A DNA stretch of 64,000 nt from the NCBI GenBank assembly GCA_013398275.1, contig VZSE01014381.1, forward strand, positions 310,001 to 374,000, in the 5' to 3' direction. This document shows positions 1 through 12,325 of the stretch, in pieces. The position numbers were made by a program, and so were the translations under genes. This DNA is from Promerops cafer. Lineage: Eukaryota; Chordata; Aves; Passeriformes; Nectariniidae. The notes below the pieces were generated by a model. The model ran no database searches. It saw nothing but the letters and a program-made list of their open reading frames with translations, and had not been told where the DNA came from. Within the stretch, counting starts at the first letter, position 1. Each line of letters begins with the position of its first letter.

Positions 1-934
1 CTGTCTGAAGAGCTGCATGGGCTACAATAACACAAAGTGTTCAAAAAAATCAGCCAGCCTCTGCAGTACCTTGCTTGTTGGGTGGAGGGTGAGTTACTTG
101 CATGGCTGTTTTCCTCTTTGAAAATCTCCCTTTTTTGGAGAATACTTGAGGCTAAGTTCTGTGGTATTCAGCTAATACAATCAAATGTGTGTACAAACTA
201 TATCAAGAAGTACCATGAGGTATAGTATTATATAAGGAAGTTTATTAATAAAATAAGCTGGTTAAAGTTGCTAAATTTTACAAGGGAAAATGTATTCAGA
301 TACCAAGAAAATTGTAGGTTTAGATGGGAAGAATCTTACAGCTTTGTTTTGAGAACTTCCAGTAAGTACCTCATAAAGCTCCAAAAGATATAATGTGAAA
401 GACAGTGGATATTTTATTTTATATTTTTTTGCTTTAAAGTAGATGAACAGAGTAGTGTTGAAGTAGAGGGTACATTTGCTTCAACATTGTCCTTTTAGGT
501 CCCCGTTGGTGCTGCTTTTCAGGTTTTGGGTCTGAGTGAACAGCAGCAGTTGTTGGGTGAGGTTGAAAGGAATGACTGACTGCAAAAGAGGGTGTCTGGC
601 TGTACAGGGCTTTTCTCTGATTCCAATGTCACTTCCAGATGTTTGTTAACAGCAGAGCAAACAAGTGCTAAATCACAGCAAAAGCACAATTGAATAATGT
701 CTACAAATGTTTGAATTAAAAAGTAAGGATATTCCTTTGGGTGTTTTTAACAATAGTCAACAGAATTTTCCTCATGCCAGGGCCATTGTCAGAGAAGACT
801 GAAGGCTGGCTGTGAGATGAAGGAATTTATCCCATTTATTATGTAATTCATTATCCTTGTTCAGTAAGACCAAGGAAAAACAGCATTGTGAGATCCTGCA
901 GTTCATGTCTCAAGTGTATGCTTGGTAATTTCAG
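1..934 (+). other. LRRCC1: LRRCC1 intron sequence (and remaining LRRCC1 introns)
   Basis: A/T-rich intronic DNA without a recognisable exon. The other LRRCC1 introns (1137-2226, 2413-3590, 3766-4488, 4653-5502, 6045-7373, 7510-8115) are likewise plain. They hold a T/G-rich tract near 1935-2020 and an A-rich, CAA-rich tract at about 6735-6805. No coding signal was seen beyond the listed exons. Confidence 0.6.
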
Positions 935-1136
935 GAAAGAACTTGGAACCCGAGTTGCTTTAAATGGACCGGAATTTCAAGATGCTTTGTCGAAAGAAGT
1001 GGCTAAAGTGGAGCAGAGGCATGAACAGCATGTTAGAGAATTACAGGAGAAAATGAACGAGTCAAACCAGAAGTATAGAGAGTTAGAAGATGAATTTCGT
1101 TTAGCTTTAACTATCGAAGCAAAAAGGTTTAAAGAG
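935..1136 (+). CDS. LRRCC1: LRRCC1 coding exon a
   Basis: Acceptor TTTCAG, donor GTAAGA. Its first base completes a codon from an upstream exon outside the window, and the exon ends on a codon boundary. It encodes 67 residues from KELGTRVALNG to AKRFKE, coiled coil. Confidence 0.85.
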
Positions 1137-4100
1137 GTAAGACTAAGAGAACATTTTGTCTCATCCTAGGGGGGTTGTAGTTCTCTTCAATCTGTTGGGT
1201 TTGGGTGGACGTTCTGGCTGTGGTTTTTGGTGTTTCATTGGGTTGTTTTTTTTATCCCTATGATCTTTGCTCCAAGGATTCATACAAAAATACTGGTAGA
1301 AAGGTTTCAAATACCAGTGATTAGAAAAATGACAGCAAATGCCAAGTCAGTATTCAAAAACCCCAGCATTTTTGTTCATGTGTAAAACTTAATCAAAAGA
1401 AATTTTAAAAACCCCTTCTGTCTGATGTTATTAATTTCTTTTAAAATATGTTGACCTTCAATTAGAATATATTCAATTACAGTAAAACCTCTTTTTTGGT
1501 TTGTTTTTTGATAAGGTAATTGTTAAATATATATACAAGTGTATTTAGTAATATAGTTCCTTATTGTGTAAATTTTCAAAATTGAATTTTGAATATAGAT
1601 TTTGAAACTCAAATTCAAAACTTGCTTGCTAAATTCCTTAGAGAATTTATTGCTGTGGCTAGTATTTACATTTTTTACATGTTAAATAAAATATTAAATT
1701 CTTCACCTTAAACTTGATTTTCTTTGTTTTAAATAAGTTTTAAATAGATGGGAGAAGAGAGGAAAGTAAAGACAGGGATTTTACCCTTCAAATCTTTCTG
1801 TTGCAAGAAAAAAAGGCTTGAATTAGCTTTGTCCTTCTTCTGAGATATTAATGTTAATTTTAACAGTGAGATTAAATCAAGGCATTGTTTTTAGTTCCCA
1901 GGTATGGTTTTTCTGCTCTGCTTCCCATCCACCTGTGATTTTTTTTTTCTGTGTGGGGGGTGGATTTTTTGTTTGTTTGAGGGGTTTTGTTATGTTTCAT
2001 TGGGTTTGGGGTTTTTTTTACAAATACGTAAGTGGGTAGAACCAGTTTTTCAAGTTGAATTTTCACAAACAAACTAGGAGAAAAGGGGTTTTAGATATTC
2101 ACTAATTTACTATACGGTTGATGAATTTCTGTGTCTTCACTTAAATTCAAATGTCACTTGTGTTTATGTATGCACAGTCTTTTCCAAATATTAGCATTTT
2201 TCAAGTCTTGTCTTACAAAATTTTAGGTAAAACAGGGTTTTGAAAAAGTTTCTGCTGATCTAGTTGAACACAAACAAGCCCTCTTTGAGTTGGAACAAAG
2301 GGAAAAAGACATGGCAAGTCTGATCCAAGACCTGACGAATTTAGTGGAAGAACAGAAAACAAAAATTGCAGAATTAACAAAATCAAATGAAGAAGCTACA
2401 GCAAACCTAAAGGTATTTGTTTCAAAACATTTAAACCACATTGATTATTTTTTGTGGTGTTTCATCTATAAAAGTTAATGATTCCATACAAGCTTGATTA
2501 ACTAAAAGACACAGGTTTTCTGTTGCAATAATGCACGTCAGCATTTATTCTTGCATCTTGCACTTCTATTTCTCATGAACACTGCTCCCCATATAGAAGA
2601 ATGTCAACTCGTTCATGTTTTGGAAAGTGCACTCCTTGCCCTGTGAGCAGTAACAGTCTGTGTATATCTGTTGGTCAAACAAAACTACATTAATATCCCT
2701 GACCCTTTGTAAATTCAAATAAATGGAACATGCTTCTGCACTGGTCACTGGATAGGAAGTAAAAGTGTAATTGAACAAATAATGCAGTGTAGTTATTAGC
2801 AGCTTAGTATCTCCTAGTTGTACAATATTATAAGTGTTATTCATTATCTACTAATTGTCAAATTTTAATTTTAAATACTGTGGCCACAGTTACTTTGTGG
2901 TAACATATTCTAATACTATTCTATTATCCATAAATAATTTTTTTAAATCTTAAGGATATAACTTTTGAATGATTATGTGATCCAGTCCAGCTTTGTGCTA
3001 AAACTTGGGTGCAGTACAACCCCTGCACAGCTGTTTCTAATCTCCCCTCTACATGTTGTTGTTGTTAGGGTGCCCAAACATTTTGTTGTTGTACAGAATA
3101 GGATTCTGCCAGTTAGTGATGCTTTTAAGAACAAAATTGAAAAATACCTATATTAAATAGCTGTAATCTGTAAAATAAAATAGCTTGGATAATTGAAGAT
3201 ATATATTTATCATTGGAAGTGAAAGTACCTCCCAGCTTCTGTCTTCTCCTGATTCAGTTTTTAATATCTTTAGTTTCTCTTTTGCTTTTCTTGACTTCTG
3301 CATTTATAATTCTAAACAGGTTTTTATGATGACATTGATACTTTAGAGTGGGTATTTAGAAGTCAGCTTTACAGTTTTCTGGGATAGAAGTGTGTCTATT
3401 TGAAGCAAACATCTGTATTTCACGACTGGAATGAGATGCAGATAGAACCCTGAATGCAAGCAGAGTATTTCTCAGTTAACTTAATCTGGTGTATATAAGG
3501 ATTACTTTCTTAACCCCTTAGTATTGATTTGAGATTTTGAATACTGTTTTAAATGATCTTACTGTCTTTTCCCAATGTTTGTTCATACAGTGTCGAACTG
3601 GAGAACTTGAAACTCTGATTGAGGAGGACAAACAAAAGGCTGTTCAAGTTGAACTTCTAAAAAAGGAAAATGGAAAGCTTATTTCCCAGCTGACAGCACA
3701 GGAATCTGTGATTGATGGATTAAAAATGGAAAGAAAAATTTGGGGGCAGGAGTTGGCAGAACAGGGTAAAATAGTGGGTTCTTTTCTTTTGCAGAAAAAA
3801 TGGTGGTGCTCAATATCTTACATTTCAAATAAACACTCCAATATAGTTTTAATCATGACAGCGTCCTTGGATGCCTTCCTGATCTTACCCAGTTGTAAAG
3901 ATGATGTGCAGAAATAGATGTTCTGTGGCACATGGGCTGATACAGGATCTGTAACAGCAGTTGTGGGAGTCAGCTGTGAATACAGTTTATTTGTTTCCTG
4001 AAAATGTGAAAATACCATAAAGTTGTACAAAGAACTTTTAAATGTGAAACTAGAAAAACAAGGATCTGTAAATAATGTTATGTAATGCTTCATGTCTAGC

Positions 4101-7100
4101 AGGGAAGTCAAATATGGAAATTTCAGTATATATCTTAAAAGAGTGTTAAATGCTGGGAGGAAAAAAGTTTGGGCATTTTTCATTTTTCTCTGTTCCTGTA
4201 ATTCAGCATCACCTTGTGGTCTTTGGGGGTCTGTAAGAATCATTGTCAACTATTTTTCAGAGAAGTTTTCAAAAAGGATAAAACACAGACCTTTAGTTCT
4301 GCATTTCCTCTTAAGTGTTACCTACCTACAGATTAAATCCCTACAGCGTTTCCAGTGGGCAAAACAGTCAATACTTTGGGTTGTAAGGTTCTTACCTTCA
4401 CCTCCCCCAGCCCAATCTCCCAACATTCTACATCCTCAAATCATCTGTAAAATTAGTTCCTGTAATGTGAATATCCTGTTTTGTCCAGGAGCTCATCTTG
4501 CGCAAGATCGGGGGAAACTGGAGGCAAAAATTGAAGTTTTAACAAATGAGATTGACACGTTAAAAAAGCAAAAGGAACAGGACCGTGATACCATAAAAAT
4601 TAAAAACAAAATAGTGGATGATCAGACAGAAACAATTAGGAGACTAAAAGAAGTAAGTGCCATATCTGACAATTTGTGTGCTTATCTTTCACTGCAAGCC
4701 TTAATTTTAGCTATCACAAAGCCTGTGATAGAAGCTGGGTCTGCACTTGTAGTTCTCCAGCTCACAAATCACAATCAGGCTGTCTGTGGCAATTCATTTC
4801 CCTGAGAGCAGAAGAGGGCTTTTTATGAAATTGATGCACAGTGATGCTACTGTGACTCTCTCATTGAACCATATTTATGTACAGACTTTCTTCTCTTTGC
4901 CTTGCTTCAGTTTATTCTTGATAATGATTTTGAGAGAAGTGAAACTAGGATAGCATAATTCTTCCTGAGTGTTTAAAAGAAAAGAAAAAGTAATTTTAAA
5001 AAGTTTCCTTCACATTTATTTTACAACATAAATATTTTTTCTTTATTTTGTTCTTGTAAAACAGTATTTTGGCAGCAGATGTAATGTGTTTTGTCCCAAT
5101 AATTCCATTTGTCTCATTTAGACTTAAAACTCTAGCTTATTAATCAGTTTTATAGTGTGTTATGTCAAAGTTAGATGCATTAGTTATTGTTAAAGATTGT
5201 GAGCTCAGTGACTTACATATAAGTTGTTTATTCAACTCTTATGTAGAATGAGTTCAAAATAACTTTTTTCTTATCTTGCTTTCAACTTCAGATTTATGTT
5301 TTGATGACTTTTTTTAAAATTCAGACTTCTTTCACATGAAGATTAAGTAACTATCGCTTTACTAAGTGTTCTTCATACATTCAGAAGAGTAAACTTTCAT
5401 GTTCTTCTCTGCTTTATTCCATTATAGACTAAACACATACTCTTAAGGGATAACAATAAAGTTAAGGGAGCTTACATGTTCTAAAATACTTATCTTCTAA
5501 AGGGCTTACAAGAAAAAGATAAACAAATCAAAAAACACCATGAAGAAAATCGGGAAGCTCAGAAATTGCTTCAAATACAGTTGGATGAAAAAGCTGCTGA
5601 ATGTGAAAAGCTAATGAAAAAAATAGAAAGGCAAAATGAAAAAAAAGAGGAATTAAAGCAACTGCTAGAAGAAAAAGAAGTAGAACTTGATGACATTAAG
5701 AATGCACACAGGTGATACATACAAATCTCAATAATTCTTTGGGATCATCATATGCAACACTGCTCTGAAGTTATTCTGTAGTCAGAGAGTACTCGCTTGC
5801 TATTAAAACCCACAGAAATGAGGAAAAATGGAAGCATGAAAAACTTTACTGCCTTCCTAAGAAGTGGTATTTACATTCATTGTAAATATCTGCATTTTAT
5901 TTTCAGTGCACTGAAAAAGAGGTGGCAAGGTAAAGGAGAGCTATTAAGCCAGCTGGAGGTGCAGGTTAAACAAATGAAGGAGAACTTTGATTTCAAAGAG
6001 AAGAAGCTGATTGAAGAGAGAAATAAAAGTCTTCAAACTCAAAGGTGAACACTCTAATAGTTTATTCTGTGACTACTCAGTTACTGTAGAGTTGCACTAT
6101 TAATAACTGCAGAAATGCTCGATAATGTGGTGAAACAATGTGTAATACCTTTTTAACTACTTGGTGAGCCCAGTTACGAACTGGGCCTAGAAGGAATTCT
6201 TGCTGTAGAGGTGACTTATTCATGGAACTGGCATTCAGTTACAGCATTTGGCATCTGAACTTCTTAATTTCCATTTTCTTTGAACATAACCTCATACAAC
6301 TGGCCTCGTCCCATCAATCCAACCTGCCCCGATCCCTTCTGTAGAGCCTTCCTGCCCTCCAGCAGATCAACACTCCTGCCCAACTTGGTGTCTGTTAATC
6401 ACTGTTTCAGTCTGTGAGACTGTTTCTAAATTACCTGTCATTCTTTTCCCATACAAATAGCAAGATTTTTAATTTATTTTCTTGTTCCTCTTGTAGTGTC
6501 AATTTCTTTGATCAATTAATAGTTAAATATGAGATGATACAGAAACAAGTACTCATAACCTGAAAGTATTTCATATGCTTCTGGAATGATGGAGAAGTTT
6601 GCTAGACTGATGCCTGTGATAAGTTTAGATTCTTACTATGATTTTTACTTTATTCTTTGGCCCCCTTCCCATGTTTTTCTTCCTTCCTCCCAACTATTCT
6701 TAAGAAAATACCGGCTAGTTAATAAGACTGCATAAAAAGAAAAAAAAACAGAACCACAACAAATCAACAACAAAACAATAACAAAAAAGCCAAACAAAAC
6801 AAACCATCTCAAATAGTCAATAGTATTGGAGTTTGGAACTGTTAGAAGGTCAATAGTGAAACTGAAATTTTTGTTCTAAATAATTCTGGTTGGTTTGAGA
6901 ATTTTGTTGTAAATTAATTGTATAAATTTGCCTTGCATTTTGTTCCTACATATTTAAGAATTATCCCTTATAAGCAGAATTTGCTTGGAGTTACAGAAAT
7001 GCTTCTTTGTGGTGAAGGAGACACATTTCTGTTTCTGGGAGACACAGGATCACACAGTTCATTCACTTCTTGGGAACCAAAAGCATAAGGAGATGTTTGA

Positions 7101-8247
7101 AAACAGGTGGAGTTCTTACCCGTGTTGACAGTAGCAAGCCTTAATCTTCACATCCCTTGGTAGTGATTAAATACCTCCCCTTAGAGAATGCCAGAGGTCC
7201 TAAACACAGTGCTTAAAGGTAGAACTTGTACTTGAGAAAGCAGGACACTTCTGACGCCAATATATAATTGTCTTTATGCTTAAGTTATTAAAACCCTATT
7301 AAAGGCAGAATTGGACAAAGCAAAATACTTCAGTTGTTTGCAGGACTGTGATTCTTTTTCAATCATTTTTTAGGATTGCTGTGGAAAAGCTTCATAAAAT
7401 GGATAATGCTTTCAGAAAACAACTTGAATCAGTGTTGGCAGCACATCAGGAAGAACTCTTGCACCTGGAAAATGAAAAGGAAAAACAAATTGAAGCAGCA
7501 AATGAGAAAGTAATTTTAATACTCTATTTATACATTTATTGTATTTGCATTTTTATTCCACAGCTGCTACAAGACTGGTGCATGGAAATCTTCTGTTTGA
7601 ATCTATCAGGCTGACTCTAGATCCTGGTTTAGTACTCAATCTTTGCACAGCAAGAAAATCTCAAGACTTGTGCCATCGTAATGTTTTGTATTCAAGCCAA
7701 GTAAAGCTCCATGCTATGCAGCTATTATGAATCAATAGCTAAACATTTCCTTATCTATACAGGCAAGAGTAATGATGACTATGCAAGATAATCCATTTAA
7801 CTCACCTTTGCCAACTTTAACTGTTACTGTTTCTGTCATCTACTGCATTCTTCCTTAACATGACAACTGGTGCTTTTTTTCCATAATAAGTTTTCTGGAT
7901 TGATACAGTACTTGCTACCTCCTAGCAGATTAATACATTTTTTTAAAGAAAAAATTCTGCTACTGCATCCAGTATCAGGAGTAATGCATTGCATATTCAA
8001 ACATAAGCATAGAACACTTGCATTGCTTATCAGTGTTAAAAATTGCCATGACTATATGGGTTTAGGTGTATTAAGAAAAGCAAGGATTCTGCTTCATCTC
8101 TGTGTGCTCTTTCAGGTCTACTCTGTTGAAGAAGAAATGCGGGAACTTCTGCAAGAAATGGCAAACAATAAAAAAGCCATGGAAAATAAAATAAGACGAC
8201 TTACACATGCACTGAATGATATTCAGCAAGACTTTGAAGATTATTAA
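935..8247 (+). CDS. LRRCC1: LRRCC1, 3' part: C-terminal coiled coil of a centrosomal protein (eight exons)
   Basis: Coding exons at 935-1136, 2227-2412, 3591-3765, 4489-4652, 5503-5711, 5907-6044, 7374-7509 and 8116-8247. All have AG acceptors and GT donors, and the phases (2-0-0-1-0-2-2-0) join into one frame of about 446 residues ending in a stop. The product is almost entirely charged heptad-type coiled coil rich in Glu, Lys, Gln and Leu, ending in QQDFEDY. No domain other than coiled coil is visible; the N-terminal leucine-rich repeats must lie upstream of the window. Known for the family: LRRCC1 (CLERC) is a centrosome/centriole protein of about 1,030 residues needed for spindle-pole integrity and ciliogenesis. 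The gene was identified from coiled-coil character, C-terminus and position directly upstream of E2F5, RBIS and CA13 in the same orientation as in human. The coiled coil alone would not be specific; synteny makes the call. Confidence 0.85.
2227..2412 (+). CDS. LRRCC1: LRRCC1 coding exon b
   Basis: Acceptor TTTTAG, donor GTATTT, phase 0 at both ends, 62 codons. Encodes VKQGFEKVSADLVEHKQALF through EEATANLK; heptad leucines are evident. Confidence 0.85.
3591..3765 (+). CDS. LRRCC1: LRRCC1 coding exon c
   Basis: Acceptor CATACAG, donor GTAAAA. 58 codons plus one base; encodes CRTGELETLIEEDKQ through GQELAEQ. The leftover G joins GA of the next exon as Gly. Confidence 0.85.
4489..4652 (+). CDS. 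LRRCC1: LRRCC1 coding exon d
   Basis: Acceptor TGTCCAG, donor GTAAGT. Encodes (G)AHLAQDRGKLEAKIEV through TIRRLKE and ends in phase 0. Confidence 0.85.
5503..5711 (+). CDS. LRRCC1: LRRCC1 coding exon e
   Basis: Acceptor TTCTAAAG, donor GTGATA. 69 codons plus two bases; encodes GLQEKDKQIKKHHEENREAQ through LDDIKNAH. Very Lys/Glu-rich, and the frame is open throughout. Confidence 0.85.
5907..6044 (+). CDS. LRRCC1: LRRCC1 coding exon f
   Basis: Acceptor ATTTTCAG, donor GTGAAC. The T completes AG|T Ser. Encodes ALKKRWQGKGELLSQLEVQV through RNKSLQTQ, and its last two bases (AG) start the next codon. Confidence 0.87.
7374..7509 (+). CDS. LRRCC1: LRRCC1 coding exon g
   Basis: Acceptor TTTTTTAG, donor GTAATT. 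Encodes (R)IAVEKLHKMDNAFRKQ through KQIEAANEK, phase 0 at the end. Confidence 0.87.
8116..8247 (+). CDS. LRRCC1: LRRCC1 last coding exon with stop
   Basis: Acceptor CTTTCAG. Encodes 43 residues from VYSVEEEMRELLQEMANNKK to HALNDIQQDFEDY, then TAA. The long A/T-rich 3' UTR follows. Confidence 0.88.
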   Translation, partial: VYSVEEEMRELLQEMANNKKAMENKIRRLTHALNDIQQDFEDY

Positions 8248-8385
8248 TATTTATACTAAAAATGTGTATTACACAAGCAGTTTCATCCACTACAGTGCAC
8301 TTTTCCTTGTTTTCTAGAGAATTAAGTCTTGGTTGTATATTTTGATAGTTCAGAGAGCAGACAAATGTTTTTACATTATTTTCAT

Positions 8386-8391
8386 AATAAA
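8386..8391 (+). terminator. LRRCC1 poly(A) signal AATAAA
   Basis: First AATAAA after the stop, about 140 bases downstream and before the next repeat. The cleavage site is inferred some 15-30 bases further on. Confidence 0.6.
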
Positions 8392-8576
8392 TAGTTATTT
8401 CTAACCTTTGGTTATTTTTAAGTGCTGTCAAAACATATATAGGTGAAAAAGCATCATATGAAATTAGGAATTAGCATATTTAATAAGAGAAAAGGAAGTT
8501 GGAAAGTTCTAAGCAAAAAGCTTGAATCTTTGCTTCCATGAGGTAAAGATTCTTGTAATGAGAGAACCAAGAATGT

Positions 8577-8897
8577 TAAATCACAGAAGGGCTTGGTTTG
8601 AAAGGGACCTTAAAGATCATCCAGTTCCAACACCCCTGCCATGGGTGGGGACACCTTCCACTAGACCAGGTTGCTCAGAGCCCCATCCTACCTGGCCTTG
8701 AATACTTCCAGAGATGGGGCCTTCACAACCGTTTTGGACAAATCTGTTCCAGTGCCTCACCACCCTCACAGTAAGGATTTTTTTTTCCTATTAGCTGATC
8801 TAAACCTACTGTCTTTCAGTTTAAAACCATTCTCCCTTGTCCTGTCACAACATGCCCTTGTAAATGGACTCTCTCCATCTTTCTTGTACCTGAAAAC
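8577..8897 (-). mobile_element. CR1 LINE 3' fragment, antisense
   Basis: Reads on the + strand as the reverse complement of the standard avian CR1 3' end: CACAGAAGGGCTTGG, then GGGACCTTAAAGATCATCCA, CACTAGACCAGGTTGCTCA and CCAGTGCCTCACCACCCTCA. 5'-truncated and diverged; no intact reading frame. Confidence 0.9.
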
Positions 8898-9469
8898 GTT
8901 TAACTGCCACTGGTGGAGAATGTGCAACTACTGCAACCTAGAGTGGCTTTTTAGGCAGTGTAGTTTGGTTTTCTCCACAGCAATAGGCTTCTACCAGGCT
9001 TTTGAAGTAGAGGAGATAATAACCTAAGAGCTTCTTATGGAAGCGAAACATAAGCCCTATGTTAATATATCGTTACACTTATTTCATGGTGGAGGCTTTA
9101 CCATCTCCACAGCGCTCAGACATTCACTTCATTTGCTTGTTCTCAGAAGATGCTAAACTCTTCCTGCACTACCCCGTCCTGTGAAGCGTTTTCCTGCTGC
9201 TCTAGTGAAGGGAGCTGTGAGCAGTACAGCCACGGGGACACGTTGGTACACCAGGTGGAGCTATTTCCTGTCCCCGTGCACTCGCAGTAGCTGAAGCGGA
9301 GTCCTGTTCCTCCAGTGACCATAGCAGCTCCTAAGCCGACTTCACCATAACGTTGTTCAGAACCCAGGCTTTAACACAGTGGCACAGTGTAACTGACAGT
9401 GCATTCTGGTGCCCAACAGCCCTGTAAAAGTACTTTATTTAGTGCTAGTAAAAAGTCCTGACCTTTGGG

Positions 9470-10110
9470 TGACTGTGTGAGGCCTGCCGGGTTTGTTATC
9501 AATTTGTTAATGAAAGCTTGTTGTGTGACCCAGAGCTTGATACCGGCTGCTTAAGGGATGAGAAAGGCCTTGAAAACGTGGGCACAGATTAAAAGCAGAG
9601 ACCATGGCAGTGAAAACAACATCCTGATGATCAGTGACTAGTCTTTGACAAAGCACAACCTTGAAATCTGGGAACAGACTCTTTGTTTTAAGAATGGAAG
9701 TAGCAATAGAAAAGCAAAATGAAAGGCAGCCCAACAAGTGAACGAGGCGCCTGCAACAGCCTGGGAAAACAACCCCCAGTCTGCTTTGCACAGGGGGAGG
9801 TCTGTAGGGCTGGGGATCGTCTAGAGATTGCACAGTCTTATAAAAGGGTAAAATTCCAAATTTGTGGAGGGGACAGAAAGCAGACATTTGCTTCACCTCT
9901 GACTCCCTGCATCGAGTTCCCACACCTGATCCATGAAAATGCCAGGAATGAGCCATCAGCACTAATGGGGAGGTGTCTACACGATGGTACTCACAGCTAA
10001 GGTAGGAGAGAGCTGTTAAGGACTGTTTGCTTGGAATCTGTGCCATTGGTTCATAATATGTAAAAAATAAGAAATATTGGTAATGGTTAGTAGGGTATAA
10101 GAAAAAACTA
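9470..10110 (+). mobile_element. Candidate LTR-like element with TATA box (uncertain)
   Basis: A block with composition unlike its A/T-rich surroundings. It begins near TGTGAGGCCTGCCGGG, has a clear TATA box (TTATAAAAGG, about 9838-9847) and then a G/C-richer stretch ending in a splice-donor-like AGCTAAGGTAGGAGAG near 10000. This resembles U3-R-leader organisation of an avian endogenous retroviral LTR, but I could not define terminal repeats or a target-site duplication. The minus-strand frame of 179 codons across it has no recognisable domain. Confidence 0.3.
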
Positions 10111-11419
10111 ACTATCAGTTCTCTAAAGGCAGAAGAATTTTTCCTTACTCTTGTGCTCTATATACTCCATCTACAGTATGTGAGGGAAATGCTCACCTGG
10201 AAAGCTGTTCAATAGTACTTTCATGGATATCATTGGTGCAGAAAACATGCACCACTTCAGAGTGCTTTTCTGTCATGTTGATCAAGTGTTTCCTGGGGCA
10301 CTTCTTTTTTCTTTGCTCATTAACTTCGGATGAAGTCATTGAATACCTGGAATGCACCAAGAAGTTCAAAGAACTTATTCTTACCCTGATTAAATTTCTT
10401 AGTATCCCCTTTGAGTTTTAACTCCAAAATTGTTGTTCTGAAACTTATTTTCTGATTTCATCATAGGGAGTTGTTAACATTTTTAACATGTCTTCTTTCT
10501 ATTACTTGCTCTTGACTAAGCAATTTCATGCTACAGTACTTGGGAATATGCATGTGTTAGTAGTGCTTGGAACATTTGTTTTTCTTGTAGATGACTCCAT
10601 CTTTGGCATTGTTTCCCTCTTTATGCCTACATGGCTTCCTTAGAGCTTTTTAATAAGTGTTTAAATTACTTTTACCTTCAAAATTGTACAGTAATAAAGA
10701 CGTGGTGCAGGTGAAAGCTGCACCGAATTTACCTAATCACAAGGATAAATTTCAACCTAGCATGACTGAAAGACATAACTTAATAAAATAAATAAATAAA
10801 ATAAATTTAATTAAATAAAAATATAAACAGAATGTGAACACTGACCTAGTCAGATGTAAGGCATGCTCTTGTGCATTAATCATGACAATTTAAAATCAAT
10901 CCCATTATTAGACTTTGTTTTCATTTCCCGACTAAAGAATGATCTGTTTCAATCAGTACTGAGTATGGAATCAAGAAATTCTTGTGTCACTTGAGACCAG
11001 GAGGACTGTGATTCCAGGTCCAGACAGAGTGTGTTACCACGCACATGTTGCCCTGGACACGCGACTGCATGTGCAGGTACAGCTCCTGCGACCCATGGCA
11101 CACCCAGGGTACCGTGCTCCACTGCCGTGTGTGATGGGTAGCTGAGGGTCTGCCCTTCTTTAAGTGCATCCCCAGAGTTCTTACACAGTGTGGACTTTAA
11201 AGCTTCTCTGCTTTCATTCGGTCTTAGCTGAGGGAAAGAGGTGTACCTGAGTTAAGGCCAAGTATATTTGGACACCAGCGGAAGGGGCTGGGTAAGCATC
11301 CGAAACTCCCTGTGCCCCTGGCCAGGTCATCAGCGTGTCCTGTGCCTGGCCTGGGGAGGTGTGAGAACATCGTCTGCAATTAATCCAAGTGTTTCTATAT
11401 CAAATACAAACGGTGAAAT
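10111..11419. other. Intergenic DNA, no gene seen
   Basis: A/T-rich intergenic sequence between LRRCC1 and the presumed E2F5 start. It has an AATAAA/TAAAT-rich simple stretch near 10780-10830 and nothing else recognised. Confidence 0.5.
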
Positions 11420-11577
11420 GAGCGACAAGGAGCTATCGAGGCGGGGACAGGCAGGCTCGCGGGACGTATATGGCCGACTCCAGGCCTGCGCTACTGGTCC
11501 TGGGGGCCCTGAGCAAGAGCCGGGAGCGGCCCCCGCCAGCCAAGTGCAATCCCCCTCTCGCAGGGGGGCCGGGCCCA
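11420..11577 (+). promoter_or_regulatory. GC-rich edge of a probable CpG island (E2F5 promoter / 5' exon?)
   Basis: Abruptly GC- and CpG-rich compared with the neighbouring 3 kb, and it runs straight into the N gap. An ATG at 11470 opens a frame (MADSRPALLVLGALSKSRER...) that stays open to the gap, but it does not match the E2F5 N-terminus as I know it. Position 6 kb upstream of the first visible E2F5 exon fits a promoter. This is inference only. Confidence 0.4.
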
Positions 11578-12195
11578 NNNNNNNNNNNNNNNNNNNNNNN
11601 NNNNNNNNNNNNNNNNNNNNNNNNNNNNNNNNNNNNNNNNNNNNNNNNNNNNNNNNNNNNNNNNNNNNNNNNNNNNNNNNNNNNNNNNNNNNNNNNNNNN
11701 NNNNNNNNNNNNNNNNNNNNNNNNNNNNNNNNNNNNNNNNNNNNNNNNNNNNNNNNNNNNNNNNNNNNNNNNNNNNNNNNNNNNNNNNNNNNNNNNNNNN
11801 NNNNNNNNNNNNNNNNNNNNNNNNNNNNNNNNNNNNNNNNNNNNNNNNNNNNNNNNNNNNNNNNNNNNNNNNNNNNNNNNNNNNNNNNNNNNNNNNNNNN
11901 NNNNNNNNNNNNNNNNNNNNNNNNNNNNNNNNNNNNNNNNNNNNNNNNNNNNNNNNNNNNNNNNNNNNNNNNNNNNNNNNNNNNNNNNNNNNNNNNNNNN
12001 NNNNNNNNNNNNNNNNNNNNNNNNNNNNNNNNNNNNNNNNNNNNNNNNNNNNNNNNNNNNNNNNNNNNNNNNNNNNNNNNNNNNNNNNNNNNNNNNNNNN
12101 NNNNNNNNNNNNNNNNNNNNNNNNNNNNNNNNNNNNNNNNNNNNNNNNNNNNNNNNNNNNNNNNNNNNNNNNNNNNNNNNNNNNNNNNNNNNNNN
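11578..12195. other. Assembly gap, 618 N
   Basis: Run of N between a GC-rich left edge and a CR1 fragment carrying an (AT)n tract on the right. Both flanks are typical hard-to-assemble sequence. Confidence 0.99.
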
Positions 12196-12282
12196 CTCTG
12201 GAGCATCTCTTATTGAGAAGATGACTGCGGGAGCTGGGCCTGTCTAGTCTGGAAAAGAAAACACTGAGAACAGGTCTCATCA

Positions 12283-12325
<43 letters not shown>

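Noticed and set aside
9507..10046. 179-codon minus-strand frame
   Set aside because: No recognisable domain, no splice or promoter support on that strand, and it covers a block that looks like a repeat.
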